From Shewanella amazonensis SB2B (GTDB taxonomy: Bacteria; Pseudomonadota; Gammaproteobacteria; Enterobacterales; Shewanellaceae), in the NCBI RefSeq assembly GCF_000015245.1, contig NC_008700.1, positions 2,858,001 to 2,922,000 of the forward strand: a stretch of 64,000 bases of DNA, in the 5' to 3' direction. Of the stretch, positions 1 to 8,118 are shown one piece after another (the stretch's first letter is position 1; every line of letters begins with the position of its first letter). The notes beneath the pieces are model-generated. The model was not told the origin of the DNA and made no database searches. It saw only the letters and a program-made list of their open reading frames with translations. Made by a program: the position numbers and the translations under genes.

Positions 1-166
1 CATTGTCGTGCATCACGCTACGGCCCAGTATCGCCATAGAGGAGACATCATCCTTTGCCAACTTTTCCAGGGTTTTTACCGTTGAGCACAGGGCAGGCAT
101 TTCCTGCTCACTGATCCTCTTGGTCCAATAATCCACACCCTTGGGTTCGCCAACGTTGTTTTTCAA
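1..166 (-). CDS. HDOD-domain protein, N-terminal fragment (runs off the window)
   Basis: The minus strand reads open from the window edge to about position 166. The visible N-terminus contains the phrases EQEMPALCSTVKTLEKLA and DVSSMAILGRSVMHDN. This resembles the start of an HDOD domain, where a 'mPaLp.tv..l..l..d...s...l...I..DpaLt' pattern is usual; the family is linked to signalling and is related to HD hydrolases without catalytic residues. No ATG lies in frame after the upstream stop, so a TTG at 164-166 is the likeliest start, with no good Shine-Dalgarno (SD) site. The family call rests on about 50 residues and the start is uncertain. Confidence 0.55.
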   Translation of the reverse strand, partial: MKNNVGEPKGVDYWTKRISEQEMPALCSTVKTLEKLAKDDVSSMAILGRSVMHDN

Positions 167-287
167 TGGAGTTTCGCATGTAAAGAGAATGTTTTCCGAT
201 TATAGACAGGGATTTGCCGGTAAGGCGACTGCCCGGTGTCAACTTTTAACTGGCAGGTCAAATTTACGGCACCAAAAGTGGATTATC

Positions 288-315
288 AAAAAAAAGCGGC
301 CCAAGGAAGGCCGCA
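288..315 (-). terminator. rho-independent terminator, second of two after aceA
   Basis: Inverted repeat GCGGCC/GGCCGC (296-301 and 309-314) with a 7-nt loop, followed on the minus strand by a run of eight T. It lies about 115 bp beyond the aceA stop. Confidence 0.75.
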
Positions 316-371
316 AAACACAAGCAACGTGGTTGAAAACAACAGCATGGGAAGTCTCACCCAAAGGGAGA

Positions 372-408
372 GAAAAGCCCCGCACGGCACGTAGGAAACC
401 GTGCAGGG
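372..408 (-). terminator. hairpin terminator directly after aceA
   Basis: The arms GCACGG/CCGTGC, extended by flanking C/G runs (377-387 and 399-408), are followed on the minus strand by GCTTTTCT. It lies 20 bp past the aceA stop, so aceBA seems to have two terminators in series. Confidence 0.6.
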
Positions 409-427
409 TAAAAGGGAGCAACGACTA

Positions 428-1747
428 TCAGTGGAACTGTTCTTCCTCAGTGGAACCGGTCAGTGCAGTCACAGAAGAGGCACCGCCCTGAATGATATTG
501 GTCATCTTGTCGAAGTAGCCGGTGCCCACTTCCTGCTGGTGCGCCACAAAGGTATATCCCTTACTGGCGGCAGCAAACTCGGCTTCCTGCACCTTCTCTA
601 CATAGTGCTTCATGCCTTCACCGCGGGCGTAGTCGTACGCCAGGTCGAACATGTTGAACCACATATTGTGGATACCGGCCAGGGTGATGAACTGATACTT
701 GTAGCCCATGTCAGACAAGGCCTGCTGGAACTTGGCGATAGTGGCGTCGTCCAGATTCTTCTTCCAGTTGAAAGAAGGTGAGCAGTTATAGGCCAGCAGC
801 TGATCCGGGTACTTGGCATGGATGGCCTCGGCGAAGCGGCGGGCTTCTTCCAGGTCCGGCTTGGCAGTTTCACACCAGATGAGGTCGGCGTATGGAGCGT
901 AAGCCAAACCACGGGCGATGGCCTGGTCCAGACCGGCACGGACACGGTAGAAACCTTCGCTGGTACGCTCACCTGTGATGAAGTCGCTGTCGTATGGGTC
1001 GCAATCCGAGGTCAGCAGATCGGCAGCATTGGCGTCGGTACGGGCAATAACCAGAGTCTCTACGCCAGATACGTCAGCCGCCAAACGGGCCGCAACCAGT
1101 TTTTGTACCGCTTCCTGAGTGGGCACCAACACTTTGCCGCCCATGTGACCGCATTTCTTTACCGATGCCAGCTGATCTTCAAAGTGCACACCGGCGGCAC
1201 CGGCATCAATCATAGACTTCATCAACTCGTAAGCATTGAGTACACCACCAAAGCCGGCTTCGGCATCCGCCACGATTGGCAGGAAGTAATCAACGAACTT
1301 GTCATCTTCCGGACCTACGCCGTTGCTCCATTGGATCTGGTCGGCGCGGCGGAATGAGTTATTGATACGACCAACCACAGCAGGCACAGAGTTGGCGGGG
1401 TACAGAGATTGGTCTGGGTACATGGTACCGGCCAGGTTGGCATCGGCGGCTACCTGCCAGCCAGACAAATAGATAGCTTCAATGCCGGCCTTGGCCTGCT
1501 GTACCGCCTGACCACCGGTCAGGGCACCGAGGGAGTTTACATAACCTTTTTTGGCACCACCGTTGACCAGGTCCCACAGTTTGGCTGCGCCGCGCTGGGC
1601 CACTGTATTCTCCGGTACAAAAGAGCCGCGCAGCGAAACCACTTCTTCGGCAGTATAAGGACGGCGCACACCTTTCCAGCGTGGGTTTTCGGCCCAGTCC
1701 TTTTTCAGTGCGTCAATTTGTTCCTGGCGGCTGATGTACTTGCTCAT
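428..1747 (-). CDS. aceA: isocitrate lyase
   Basis: Cleaves isocitrate to glyoxylate and succinate, the first step of the cytosolic glyoxylate shunt, which allows growth on acetate and fatty acids. The 439-aa product matches the short bacterial family length. The ICL signature KKCGHMGGK (usually KKCGH(L/M)GGK, with the catalytic Cys) is present. So are the TDANAA stretch, the metal-site phrase FEDQLASVKKCGH, and NCSPSFNW in the substrate site. The ATG at 1745-1747 is chosen because AAAGGAGAG precedes it; longer in-frame reading adds a leader without family character. It is the downstream gene of aceB-aceA (77-bp gap), so it should share the aceB promoter and the carbon-source control suggested by upstream palindromes. 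Confidence 0.98.
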   Translation of the reverse strand: MSKYISRQEQIDALKKDWAENPRWKGVRRPYTAEEVVSLRGSFVPENTVAQRGAAKLWDLVNGGAKKGYVNSLGALTGGQAVQQAKAGIEAIYLSGWQVAADANLAGTMYPDQSLYPANSVPAVVGRINNSFRRADQIQWSNGVGPEDDKFVDYFLPIVADAEAGFGGVLNAYELMKSMIDAGAAGVHFEDQLASVKKCGHMGGKVLVPTQEAVQKLVAARLAADVSGVETLVIARTDANAADLLTSDCDPYDSDFITGERTSEGFYRVRAGLDQAIARGLAYAPYADLIWCETAKPDLEEARRFAEAIHAKYPDQLLAYNCSPSFNWKKNLDDATIAKFQQALSDMGYKYQFITLAGIHNMWFNMFDLAYDYARGEGMKHYVEKVQEAEFAAASKGYTFVAHQQEVGTGYFDKMTNIIQGGASSVTALTGSTEEEQFH

Positions 1748-1825
1748 GGTGACTCTCCTTTGGGGTGTTAGGGTCTGCCCGTCACGCATGTGACGGGTAA
1801 GATGTTCTATGTTTTCAGGGATTAA

Positions 1826-3457
1826 TCAGTGTTCTTGTTTGGTCAGCAGCTCGTAGCCCGGCAGTGTCAGGAAGTCGACCAGCTCGTCGGCGGTCGTGAT
1901 CTCCTCCAGCAGCACAGCCGCTTGGGTAAATCTGCCGTGGGTAAAGCGCTCGCTGCCCACTTCTTCTTTGACGTTGGCAAGCTCCTCCACCAGCATTTCC
2001 TTCAGCAGTGCCTTGGTCACAAGTTTGCCGTTGGATAGGTGCTTCTGATGATGGATCCATTGCCAGATGGAGGCGCGGGAGATTTCCGCCGTGGCGGCAT
2101 CTTCCATCAGACCATAAATGGGCACACAACCATTGCCACTGATCCAGGCCTCGATGTACTGCAGCGCAATGCGAATATTCAGTCGCATACCGTGCTCGGT
2201 GCGCTCACCCTCGCAGGGCGCCAGCAGCTCGCTGGCCAAAATCGGCGCATCCACATCACGGGTGATGTGCAGCTGATTGCAGTGGTCATCACCGATAAAC
2301 TGGTTAAACACGGCCATCGCCGTTTGTGCCAGACCGGGATGGGCGACCCAGGTGCCGTCATGGCCGTTACGGGCTTCCAGCTCCTTGTCTTTGCAAACCC
2401 GTTCAAGCACCAGGCGGTTGGCTTCGGCATCTTTGGCTGGAATGAAAGCCGCCATACCGCCCATCGCAAGGGCTCCCCGCTTGTGACAAGTTTTGATCAG
2501 CAGACGCGAATAGGCGCTGAGGAACGGCTTATCCATGGTGACTTGTTGCCTGTCAGGCAGTACGCGATCACTGTGGTGTTTCAAGGTTTTGATATAGCTG
2601 AAGATGTAATCCCATCGACCACAGTTGAGCGCAACGATATTGGAGCGCAGCTCATAGAGGATTTCGTCCATTTCAAACACGGCCGGCAGGGTTTCTATCA
2701 AACAGGTACACTTGATTGTGCCCGGCTCGAGGCAGAAACGCTCTTCGGTAAAGGCAAAGACCTTGGCCCACCAACGCGCCTCGAGATGGCTCTCGAGCTT
2801 GGGGATATAAAAGTACGGCCCACTGCCTTTACTCAGTAACTGACGGTAGTTGTGATAAAAGTAGAAACAGAAATCAAACAGGGCTCCCGGGATCGATTGG
2901 CCGTTAAATTCCACGTGTTTTTCTTTGAGGTGTAAGCCGCGCACCCTGGCAATCAGCACCGCTGGATTATCGTTCAAGCGGTACTCTTTACCTGTATCGG
3001 GCGCTTTATATTCAATGGTGCCACGCACCGCATCACGCAGGTTGATTTGCCCCTGAATCACCTTTTCCCAGCTGGGTGCCAATGAATCCTCAAAGTCAGC
3101 CATAAAGACTTTCACATCGGCATTCAGGGCATTGATGATCATCTTGCGGTCCACGGGACCAGTGATTTCCACCCGGCGATCCTGCAAGTCGGTTGGTATG
3201 CCACGAATGGTCCACTTACCATCACGTATGGCGCGTGTCTCCGGCAGGAAATCCGGCAACTCACCTTTATCAATGCGAACCTGGCGTTCTTTACGTTTAG
3301 CCAGTAAGGCATCCACGTCGCCTGCAAACCTGGCACACAGGGACTCAAGCAGCGACATTGCGCCTTCAGTAAAGACTTCTTCCTGCCCCTGGATATGATG
3401 ACCCGCCAGCTTGAGCCCGGTCAGTGTCTGTGGCTGCTCCATCATTTGCTCTGTCAT
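1826..3457 (-). CDS. aceB: malate synthase A
   Basis: Condenses glyoxylate with acetyl-CoA to malate, the second glyoxylate-shunt step. The 543-aa product has the length of the AceB/MSA isoform (GlcB/MSG is about 720 aa). Family phrases include the N-terminal FMADFEDSLAPSW, FYIPKLESHLEARWW, CLIETLPAVFEMDEILYELR (acid residues of the Mg site), NCGRWDYIFSYIK, and MGGMAAFIPAK. The C-terminal part carries ISRASIWQWIHH. I chose the ATG at 3455-3457 (MTEQMMEQ) because it begins the conserved part; its SD (GGGGAT) is weak, and upstream in-frame codons lie in AT-rich regulatory DNA. First gene of aceB-aceA. Two candidate operators lie 190-340 bp upstream. Confidence 0.97.
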   Translation of the reverse strand: MTEQMMEQPQTLTGLKLAGHHIQGQEEVFTEGAMSLLESLCARFAGDVDALLAKRKERQVRIDKGELPDFLPETRAIRDGKWTIRGIPTDLQDRRVEITGPVDRKMIINALNADVKVFMADFEDSLAPSWEKVIQGQINLRDAVRGTIEYKAPDTGKEYRLNDNPAVLIARVRGLHLKEKHVEFNGQSIPGALFDFCFYFYHNYRQLLSKGSGPYFYIPKLESHLEARWWAKVFAFTEERFCLEPGTIKCTCLIETLPAVFEMDEILYELRSNIVALNCGRWDYIFSYIKTLKHHSDRVLPDRQQVTMDKPFLSAYSRLLIKTCHKRGALAMGGMAAFIPAKDAEANRLVLERVCKDKELEARNGHDGTWVAHPGLAQTAMAVFNQFIGDDHCNQLHITRDVDAPILASELLAPCEGERTEHGMRLNIRIALQYIEAWISGNGCVPIYGLMEDAATAEISRASIWQWIHHQKHLSNGKLVTKALLKEMLVEELANVKEEVGSERFTHGRFTQAAVLLEEITTADELVDFLTLPGYELLTKQEH

Positions 3458-3648
3458 GGTGTTATCCCCGATTGTCGGTTTCCCCGCGGCTTGCGGATTG
3501 TATATTGCGTATTCCCACGCCATTACAAGCCAGCAAAAACCGTCAAATGTTCGTTTCAGACCAAAAACTAACGACAAACATTTGTAATTGCAACAGTCGA
3601 AAAGTCGTACAAACGTAGAAATTGCGAGCAAGATCTCACGAAAAAAAT

Positions 3649-3661
3649 TGGTCAGACCAAA
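3649..3661. promoter_or_regulatory. GntR-type operator candidate upstream of aceB
   Basis: Palindrome TTGGTCAGACCAA (TTGGT-3 nt-ACCAA), about 190 bp upstream of the aceB start. This TTGGTnnnACCAA form is typical of PdhR/LldR-group GntR regulators. A looser half-match (TTTCAGACCAAA) lies near 3545-3557. Which regulator binds is inference. Confidence 0.5.
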
Positions 3662-3785
3662 CGCAAAAAGCAATACTATATGTTTGTTTTAATTGAACTT
3701 GTTAATAGTTTACCTATTATCATTCAAAACATGTGTGAAATTTGTCTTACCAACATACCAGTACTCAAGCAAAGTAATTTATTAG

Positions 3786-3798
3786 GTAATTTAATTAC
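3786..3798. promoter_or_regulatory. HexR-like operator candidate upstream of aceB
   Basis: Palindrome GTAAT-TTA-ATTAC, with a flanking A making ATTACA on one side. It resembles the HexR motif TGTAATwwwATTACA reported for Shewanella central-carbon genes. It lies about 330 bp upstream of aceB. The assignment rests on motif likeness only. Confidence 0.5.
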
Positions 3799-4453
3799 AC
3801 ACTGTAAGATTTTTAATACACTAAATTTCACATTTGACTTTGGTCGTAACATCCAGAATTGTTTCGCACTGCCCTCTACGTAAGCCGATTTAATATTTAA
3901 TTTACAACAACTTAATTAAAATCAGCACAAAACCATAATTAAACGCACGTTTTAATCTTACCTTTACGTAAACGCAATTAAACACATAAGAAAAGTGTCG
4001 GGTTTTAAGACTTGCGTCACCAGATCAACAAGCCGGCAACAATTGGTTTAATCATGAAAAAATTCAAAATTTTTAAATTTTTTTGCAAAAAATCATCTGG
4101 TGGGTACCACAAATGCCGTTTTACGCCCCGTTGAGGAGCCGAGCAAAGCCCAAGGGCGGGTATCTAGATGACTGGATTGAATGGCTTGATATGCATTAAG
4201 CGCATCGAAACAGCAACCTTACCCCCAGCGCGGCCCCATCTCAGGCTCATGATGTCAATTGCGCGGTTTGATGGGAGGGAGACGACGCAAACCCCGCACC
4301 ACCGGAGTCCAGGTTTTGCACTTTACTGATGTCACCAGCACTAAAGGATAACCGTGGGCAGCACAGCTCTTTACTGGTGCGATTGTGTCGTAACGAGCCC
4401 ATTAGAAGTGCTGTCCAACAAACGCAGTGTTGCGCCAGCCCAAACGGGGGCAT

Positions 4454-4514
4454 GATGTAAGAGACGCGTGATGCAAGAAAGCTTGATGCAAGAAGGCTTG
4501 ATGTAAGAAGGCTG
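4454..4514. repeat. 15-nt tandem repeat, four units
   Basis: Consecutive units GATGTAAGAGACGCGT (16 nt), GATGCAAGAAAGCTT, GATGCAAGAAGGCTT and GATGTAAGAAGGCTG. The last three differ by one or two bases each, and the first is the most diverged. It lies in non-coding DNA about 280 bp beyond the stop codon of the 649-aa diguanylate cyclase gene. Confidence 0.85.
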
Positions 4515-4793
4515 GAAGTCAAAAAAAGCGTTGAGCAGCCGCAGATCGTGGCAGCACTTCGGCCGGTGGATTAATCAGTATGGGGGGGCAGGGATTTAAA
4601 AGCATCTGTATGCTGGCCCGGCGCTCTTGTCAGACGAGTACATTCGCGGCTGCAAAGGCGAAAAATATCAATACATCAGCCACCAGCGCGCTACTTTAAA
4701 GCTAGGCTGTAGAGTGAATGTAAAGTGCGCCAGATACTCAATACCCAAGAGGAACCTTGCCAATGAGTAGATAGCTGTTTTCTTGCGGTCATC

Positions 4794-6743
4794 TTAGGGT
4801 GTTGCGACCTTATCAGGCGACTCAGCGAGGACCTGGGATTGCTCCGGGGATACCGCATAAGCAGCGCTCACTTTCGAAGACTCTTCTTCGATTTTACCCT
4901 CTGACGCCGCAGGCGATTGGGCAGTGCTGATTGATGATGGTGTTTGATTTCTGGTTTGCGCTGACGAGTTTTCCTGGGTATCGGCAAAAGACTGATTATT
5001 GCCTCCCTCAAGCTCCGCAAAGCCATAGCTGACGACCCGGTTACGCCCCAGATGTTTGGCCCGGTATAAGGCCAAATCGGCGCGCTTGATCATGGGGTCA
5101 AGGCTTAAATCACCATGCTGCCACTCGGTCACCCCAAAACTGGCGGTCAGTTTAAAGCTGTGACCCGAATAATGGGTATTGACCCCGGCAATGGCCTCTC
5201 GGCAACGCTCAGCCACTTCCACCGCCTGTGCGCCCGAAAGCCCGGGCAGGATCAACATAAACTCCTCACCGCCAAAGCGGCACAGAATATGGTCATCGGC
5301 CAACTGTGGCCGAATCACTTCCACGACCTTTTTCAGGGTCCAGTCGCCGGTAGCATGGCCGAACTCATCATTGATCCGCTTGAAATTATCCAAATCGAGC
5401 AAGACAGCCGCCGTCGGCTCACCTCGCGCCATACAGCCAATCAGCGCATTTTCACCTTTTTCCTGCCCCGTGGCACGATTGTAGGTTCCGGTCAGGCCGT
5501 CGCGCTGTGCCAGGCGCATGTACTTGTTACGTTGAGACAAACCGGTTGCCAGAAACACAGATAAAAATAAGGTAATACCCGCCAGCACAGTTGAAATCAT
5601 CAAAGACCCGGAATGCTCCCGGGAGATAGTTTCCTGCCTGACCAGATAGCTGTCCCTTTCACTGTTCAATAAAGCGATTTCCCGCTGCTGCTCAACAAAA
5701 TTAAACTTGGCCGCCTGGTAGGCCATTTCACGGGCCTTGGTTTCGTTCAGCAGTTCATTGGCATAATGATTTTCATGCTTTTGGGCTTCATAGGCAGTCA
5801 CAAAGTCGTTACTTCTCGCCTTCAGTGTGGCCATCACATACCAGGCGTCTTTCAGGGCCTTATTGTCGGCACCTTTGCTGTCGATAGCTTCGACAGCGGC
5901 AGCCTCCGCCTTCTCCCAATCGCCAATGTCGAGATAGGCCTTTGCCAATGCGCTTTGGGTACTGGCAATCTCCAGCTGAAAACCAAGGGTGCGGTACTCT
6001 GCCAGCGCCTGCTCCATCAGGGTGATGGCATCCTCAATCAGGTTTGACTCATGGCTGATAAGTCCACGTGACTTAATGGTCATCACGGTAATGAGCCGCC
6101 AGCCATGCTCCTGACAATAATCGCCCGTTCGCTGGAACGCCTCTGCAGCACGGGGCAGTTCTCCCGACTCATGAATATAAGCGGCAATATAGAGGTTGGC
6201 GTAACAGATATCCTTGGTATTGGCATCATCAGCTAGCTGAAGCGCCCTCTGGGCATAAAGCCCCACCTCTTCATAAAAGCCGAGCTGGTAGAAGAGACTC
6301 GCCGCCCGAATGTACGCGTTGCGCTGTACGTCTTTGTCTGAAACTGTTTTTACCAGTTCAAGCCCAAGTTTTAGGTAACGAAGGGAGGATTCGTAATCAC
6401 CCAGCAGCTGATAACCTGTGGCAAGGTAGCCATAAACCAAATGCAAATGTCGGGATGAAAACAATTGTGACTCGGCCACCTTCAGATCATTCACACCCGC
6501 TTGATAGGCCCCCTCATATAATTGCTCTCTGCCGAGGATCATTTTCAACTGACCGAGTTCTTCCGCATCGAGCGCCTTTTCGGCTGTCTTTAAGGTATTA
6601 ATGAGATCTGTTTTTCTTTCAGAAGGACCGTGCTGCATGTTTATAAGCTCATTCAGCATTGCGCGATAGTCTCCATTTGCCATGGCAAGCCACGGCAAAA
6701 GAAGCCAAAGCGCACACACGAGTGCAGCACGGTAACAGGTCAT
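4794..6743 (-). CDS. exported TPR / membrane-bound GGDEF diguanylate cyclase
   Basis: Predicted to make cyclic-di-GMP from two GTP at the inner membrane. The 649-aa protein has a signal peptide (residues 1-22, LWLLLPWLAMA), a periplasmic stretch of tetratricopeptide-like helical repeats (about 40-330), a coiled segment, and one membrane helix near 379-402. A cytoplasmic GGDEF domain follows (DGLTGTYNRA, DLDNFKRINDEFGH, GGEEF at 491-495). The catalytic motif is intact. No RxxD inhibitory site precedes it, so product inhibition may be weak. The last ~80 residues are Ser/Gln/Glu-rich and probably disordered. The ATG follows the stop codon of the borosin precursor gene with no bases between (TAA-ATG), so the two are very likely translationally coupled in one operon. 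Confidence 0.9.
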   Translation of the reverse strand: MTCYRAALVCALWLLLPWLAMANGDYRAMLNELINMQHGPSERKTDLINTLKTAEKALDAEELGQLKMILGREQLYEGAYQAGVNDLKVAESQLFSSRHLHLVYGYLATGYQLLGDYESSLRYLKLGLELVKTVSDKDVQRNAYIRAASLFYQLGFYEEVGLYAQRALQLADDANTKDICYANLYIAAYIHESGELPRAAEAFQRTGDYCQEHGWRLITVMTIKSRGLISHESNLIEDAITLMEQALAEYRTLGFQLEIASTQSALAKAYLDIGDWEKAEAAAVEAIDSKGADNKALKDAWYVMATLKARSNDFVTAYEAQKHENHYANELLNETKAREMAYQAAKFNFVEQQREIALLNSERDSYLVRQETISREHSGSLMISTVLAGITLFLSVFLATGLSQRNKYMRLAQRDGLTGTYNRATGQEKGENALIGCMARGEPTAAVLLDLDNFKRINDEFGHATGDWTLKKVVEVIRPQLADDHILCRFGGEEFMLILPGLSGAQAVEVAERCREAIAGVNTHYSGHSFKLTASFGVTEWQHGDLSLDPMIKRADLALYRAKHLGRNRVVSYGFAELEGGNNQSFADTQENSSAQTRNQTPSSISTAQSPAASEGKIEEESSKVSAAYAVSPEQSQVLAESPDKVATP

Positions 6744-6959
6744 TTACGCATCATTCCCGTTATAAATCACAACCAGAGACTGGTACTGCTCTTCTCCACC
6801 AAGGGCCTTGAGTTTGGCTTTATCACCACTCATGATGGCTTGAATTTCATCTTCGCTCAGGCCGTGCTGGCGCATTACGCCTTCGGGATCCTTTTTATAT
6901 GCCTCCAGCAGGGCAGCATCTTCCCCAAGCTGCTTTAAAAAATCTGTCAGTTTTGACAC
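6744..6959 (-). CDS. sonA: borosin-type RiPP precursor peptide (SonA-like)
   Basis: A 71-aa peptide that I recognise as a homologue of the split-borosin precursor SonA of Shewanella oneidensis. Residues 1-50 (start SKLTDFLKQLGEDAALL, then DPEGVMRQHGLSEDEIQ) form the small helical recognition domain related to LigA-type folds. The tail YQSLVVIYNGNDA is the probable core. In SonA, residues 63 and 65 are the backbone N-methylated positions; here they are Val63 and Ile65 (of L62 V63 V64 I65). GTG at 6957-6959 is chosen because AAGGAG lies 6 nt upstream and it gives the SonA length; a longer reading from about 7001 has no such support. It lies 54 bp after the methyltransferase gene and abuts the diguanylate cyclase gene. 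Confidence 0.9.
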   Translation of the reverse strand: MSKLTDFLKQLGEDAALLEAYKKDPEGVMRQHGLSEDEIQAIMSGDKAKLKALGGEEQYQSLVVIYNGNDA

Positions 6960-7013
6960 CTGGTTCTCCTTATTTTCCGCTGTCGTGGATTTGTCGAACA
7001 ATCACTTACCCTG

Positions 7014-7805
7014 TCAGGCAAGATCCTCAGGGCTCAGCCCAAGTCGGGCCAATACCTCAAGATTGTATTCAAGCCGCCTGGCAGGCGGCACCAGCAGGGT
7101 TGTCGCAGGGCCCATGGGAGCGCCGGGTAACTCGTGAAGCTTTACCCGGTGCACACTGGGTTCATGCACCGGCAAAAATGCAGCCTCATACAGCACAACC
7201 TCATGCTCCGGCGGATACCACTGCATTAAATGCTCCACCAACACCTGCAATCTGTCTGAACTGGTATGGAACTTGGTCAGCGTGTGTTCTCCGGCAAGGG
7301 CTATTTGCCAGAGCAATAAGTGGCAACATGGATTAGGCACATGTTGGTAAAACAAAAACTGGCTGGCTTCCATACTTTGGTGACCACTTTGCCCCGGGTC
7401 GATACCCAGATCGGCCCAGAGGCAATCTTCAGCCGAAATACCGGGCTCCATCCAGGCATCAAACCCCTCACTGCGGGCACGGCTTATGGCCATATGTGGC
7501 ACACAGGCAAACACCCCAGGATGCCCATAAAACGCCCCTACCACTTTTTTACCCGTTCTCACCGCTGCCAACATTGACTCTGTCATTTGCTCGTAAGTCA
7601 ATCGCCGGCTCTTTACCTCATCACCTTGAGCATAAAATTGCTGGAGGTTAACCACATTGGGATTAAGTTCTTCAAGATAATGCTGGGCAAAACCATCGGG
7701 CAGCAAACTGAATACCAGTTCAGCGTGGATGATGTGACTCTTGGCCCGGACGCTGATCTGTCCAGCCAACCCTATCCCTGTGCCCACACAGACCAAACTA
7801 CCCAA
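7014..7805 (-). CDS. sonM: borosin alpha-N-methyltransferase (SonM-like, tetrapyrrole-methylase fold)
   Basis: Predicted to use S-adenosylmethionine to N-methylate backbone amides of the neighbouring precursor peptide. The 263-aa product has the N-terminal GSLVCVGTGIGLAGQ loop and the YGHPGVF SAM-binding motif (93-98 region) of the tetrapyrrole methylase superfamily. At the SonM catalytic positions it has Tyr58, Arg67, Tyr71 and Tyr93 (FYAQGDEVKSRRLTYEQM). Other family phrases are EPGISAEDCLWADLGIDPG and HTSSDRLQ. In fungal borosins this domain is fused to its substrate; here enzyme and substrate are separate genes. The start is a TTG (7803-7805) preceded by GGAG at 6-nt spacing; it begins exactly at the conserved MGSL. 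First gene of the three-gene operon. Confidence 0.92.
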   Translation of the reverse strand: MGSLVCVGTGIGLAGQISVRAKSHIIHAELVFSLLPDGFAQHYLEELNPNVVNLQQFYAQGDEVKSRRLTYEQMTESMLAAVRTGKKVVGAFYGHPGVFACVPHMAISRARSEGFDAWMEPGISAEDCLWADLGIDPGQSGHQSMEASQFLFYQHVPNPCCHLLLWQIALAGEHTLTKFHTSSDRLQVLVEHLMQWYPPEHEVVLYEAAFLPVHEPSVHRVKLHELPGAPMGPATTLLVPPARRLEYNLEVLARLGLSPEDLA

Positions 7806-8118
7806 GACCTACTCCGAGTTCCTGCTCAAAAATCACATTTTTATAACTTTCCGGGCGTATTGCAATACACAGAGCGCTCTTTTTCACCCTAAACCATCGA
7901 GCTAACCCTATTGATAATCAATCATTTTTTAAGAATGCACTTAATTAGACAGACTTATCAACCCTAAGTATGAGTGATAACAACACAGAAACCAGCGAAC
8001 CTTCCGGCGCAACCATGGTCAAATTCCGGCAAATGATGGGTTTTCGGCAGCCACCCTTGTCAGTTTGACCCTGCCTTGGGTATGATGGCCCGCAGTTTTT
8101 AAGGAATAAGCACTCACG
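7806..8118. other. divergent promoter region, sonM / bamE
   Basis: 313 bp separating divergently transcribed genes, so it must hold both promoters. It contains one possible 32-codon reading frame (7970-8068, plus) without a ribosome-binding site. No operator or terminator is obvious. Confidence 0.5.

Larger units (their letters stand above)
3458..4793. other. long intergenic region between aceB and the diguanylate cyclase gene
   Basis: About 1.3 kb with no gene I can support. The half nearest aceB (3540-4090) is markedly AT-rich and holds the two candidate operators. The other half (4090-4790) is GC-richer and contains a 15-nt tandem repeat. The open frames present (for example 3680-3883 plus, 4247-4522 minus) lack ribosome-binding sites and recognisable domains. 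Confidence 0.6.

Noticed and set aside
2039..2839. Long open frame on the plus strand opposite aceB
   Set aside because: It mirrors the codon pattern of the malate synthase gene, has no ribosome-binding site and no protein-like motifs.
4247..4522. 91-codon minus-strand frame across the 15-nt repeat (TSSLL-type start)
   Set aside because: No SD, and the apparent leader peptide is only the translated tandem repeat; nothing recognisable follows.
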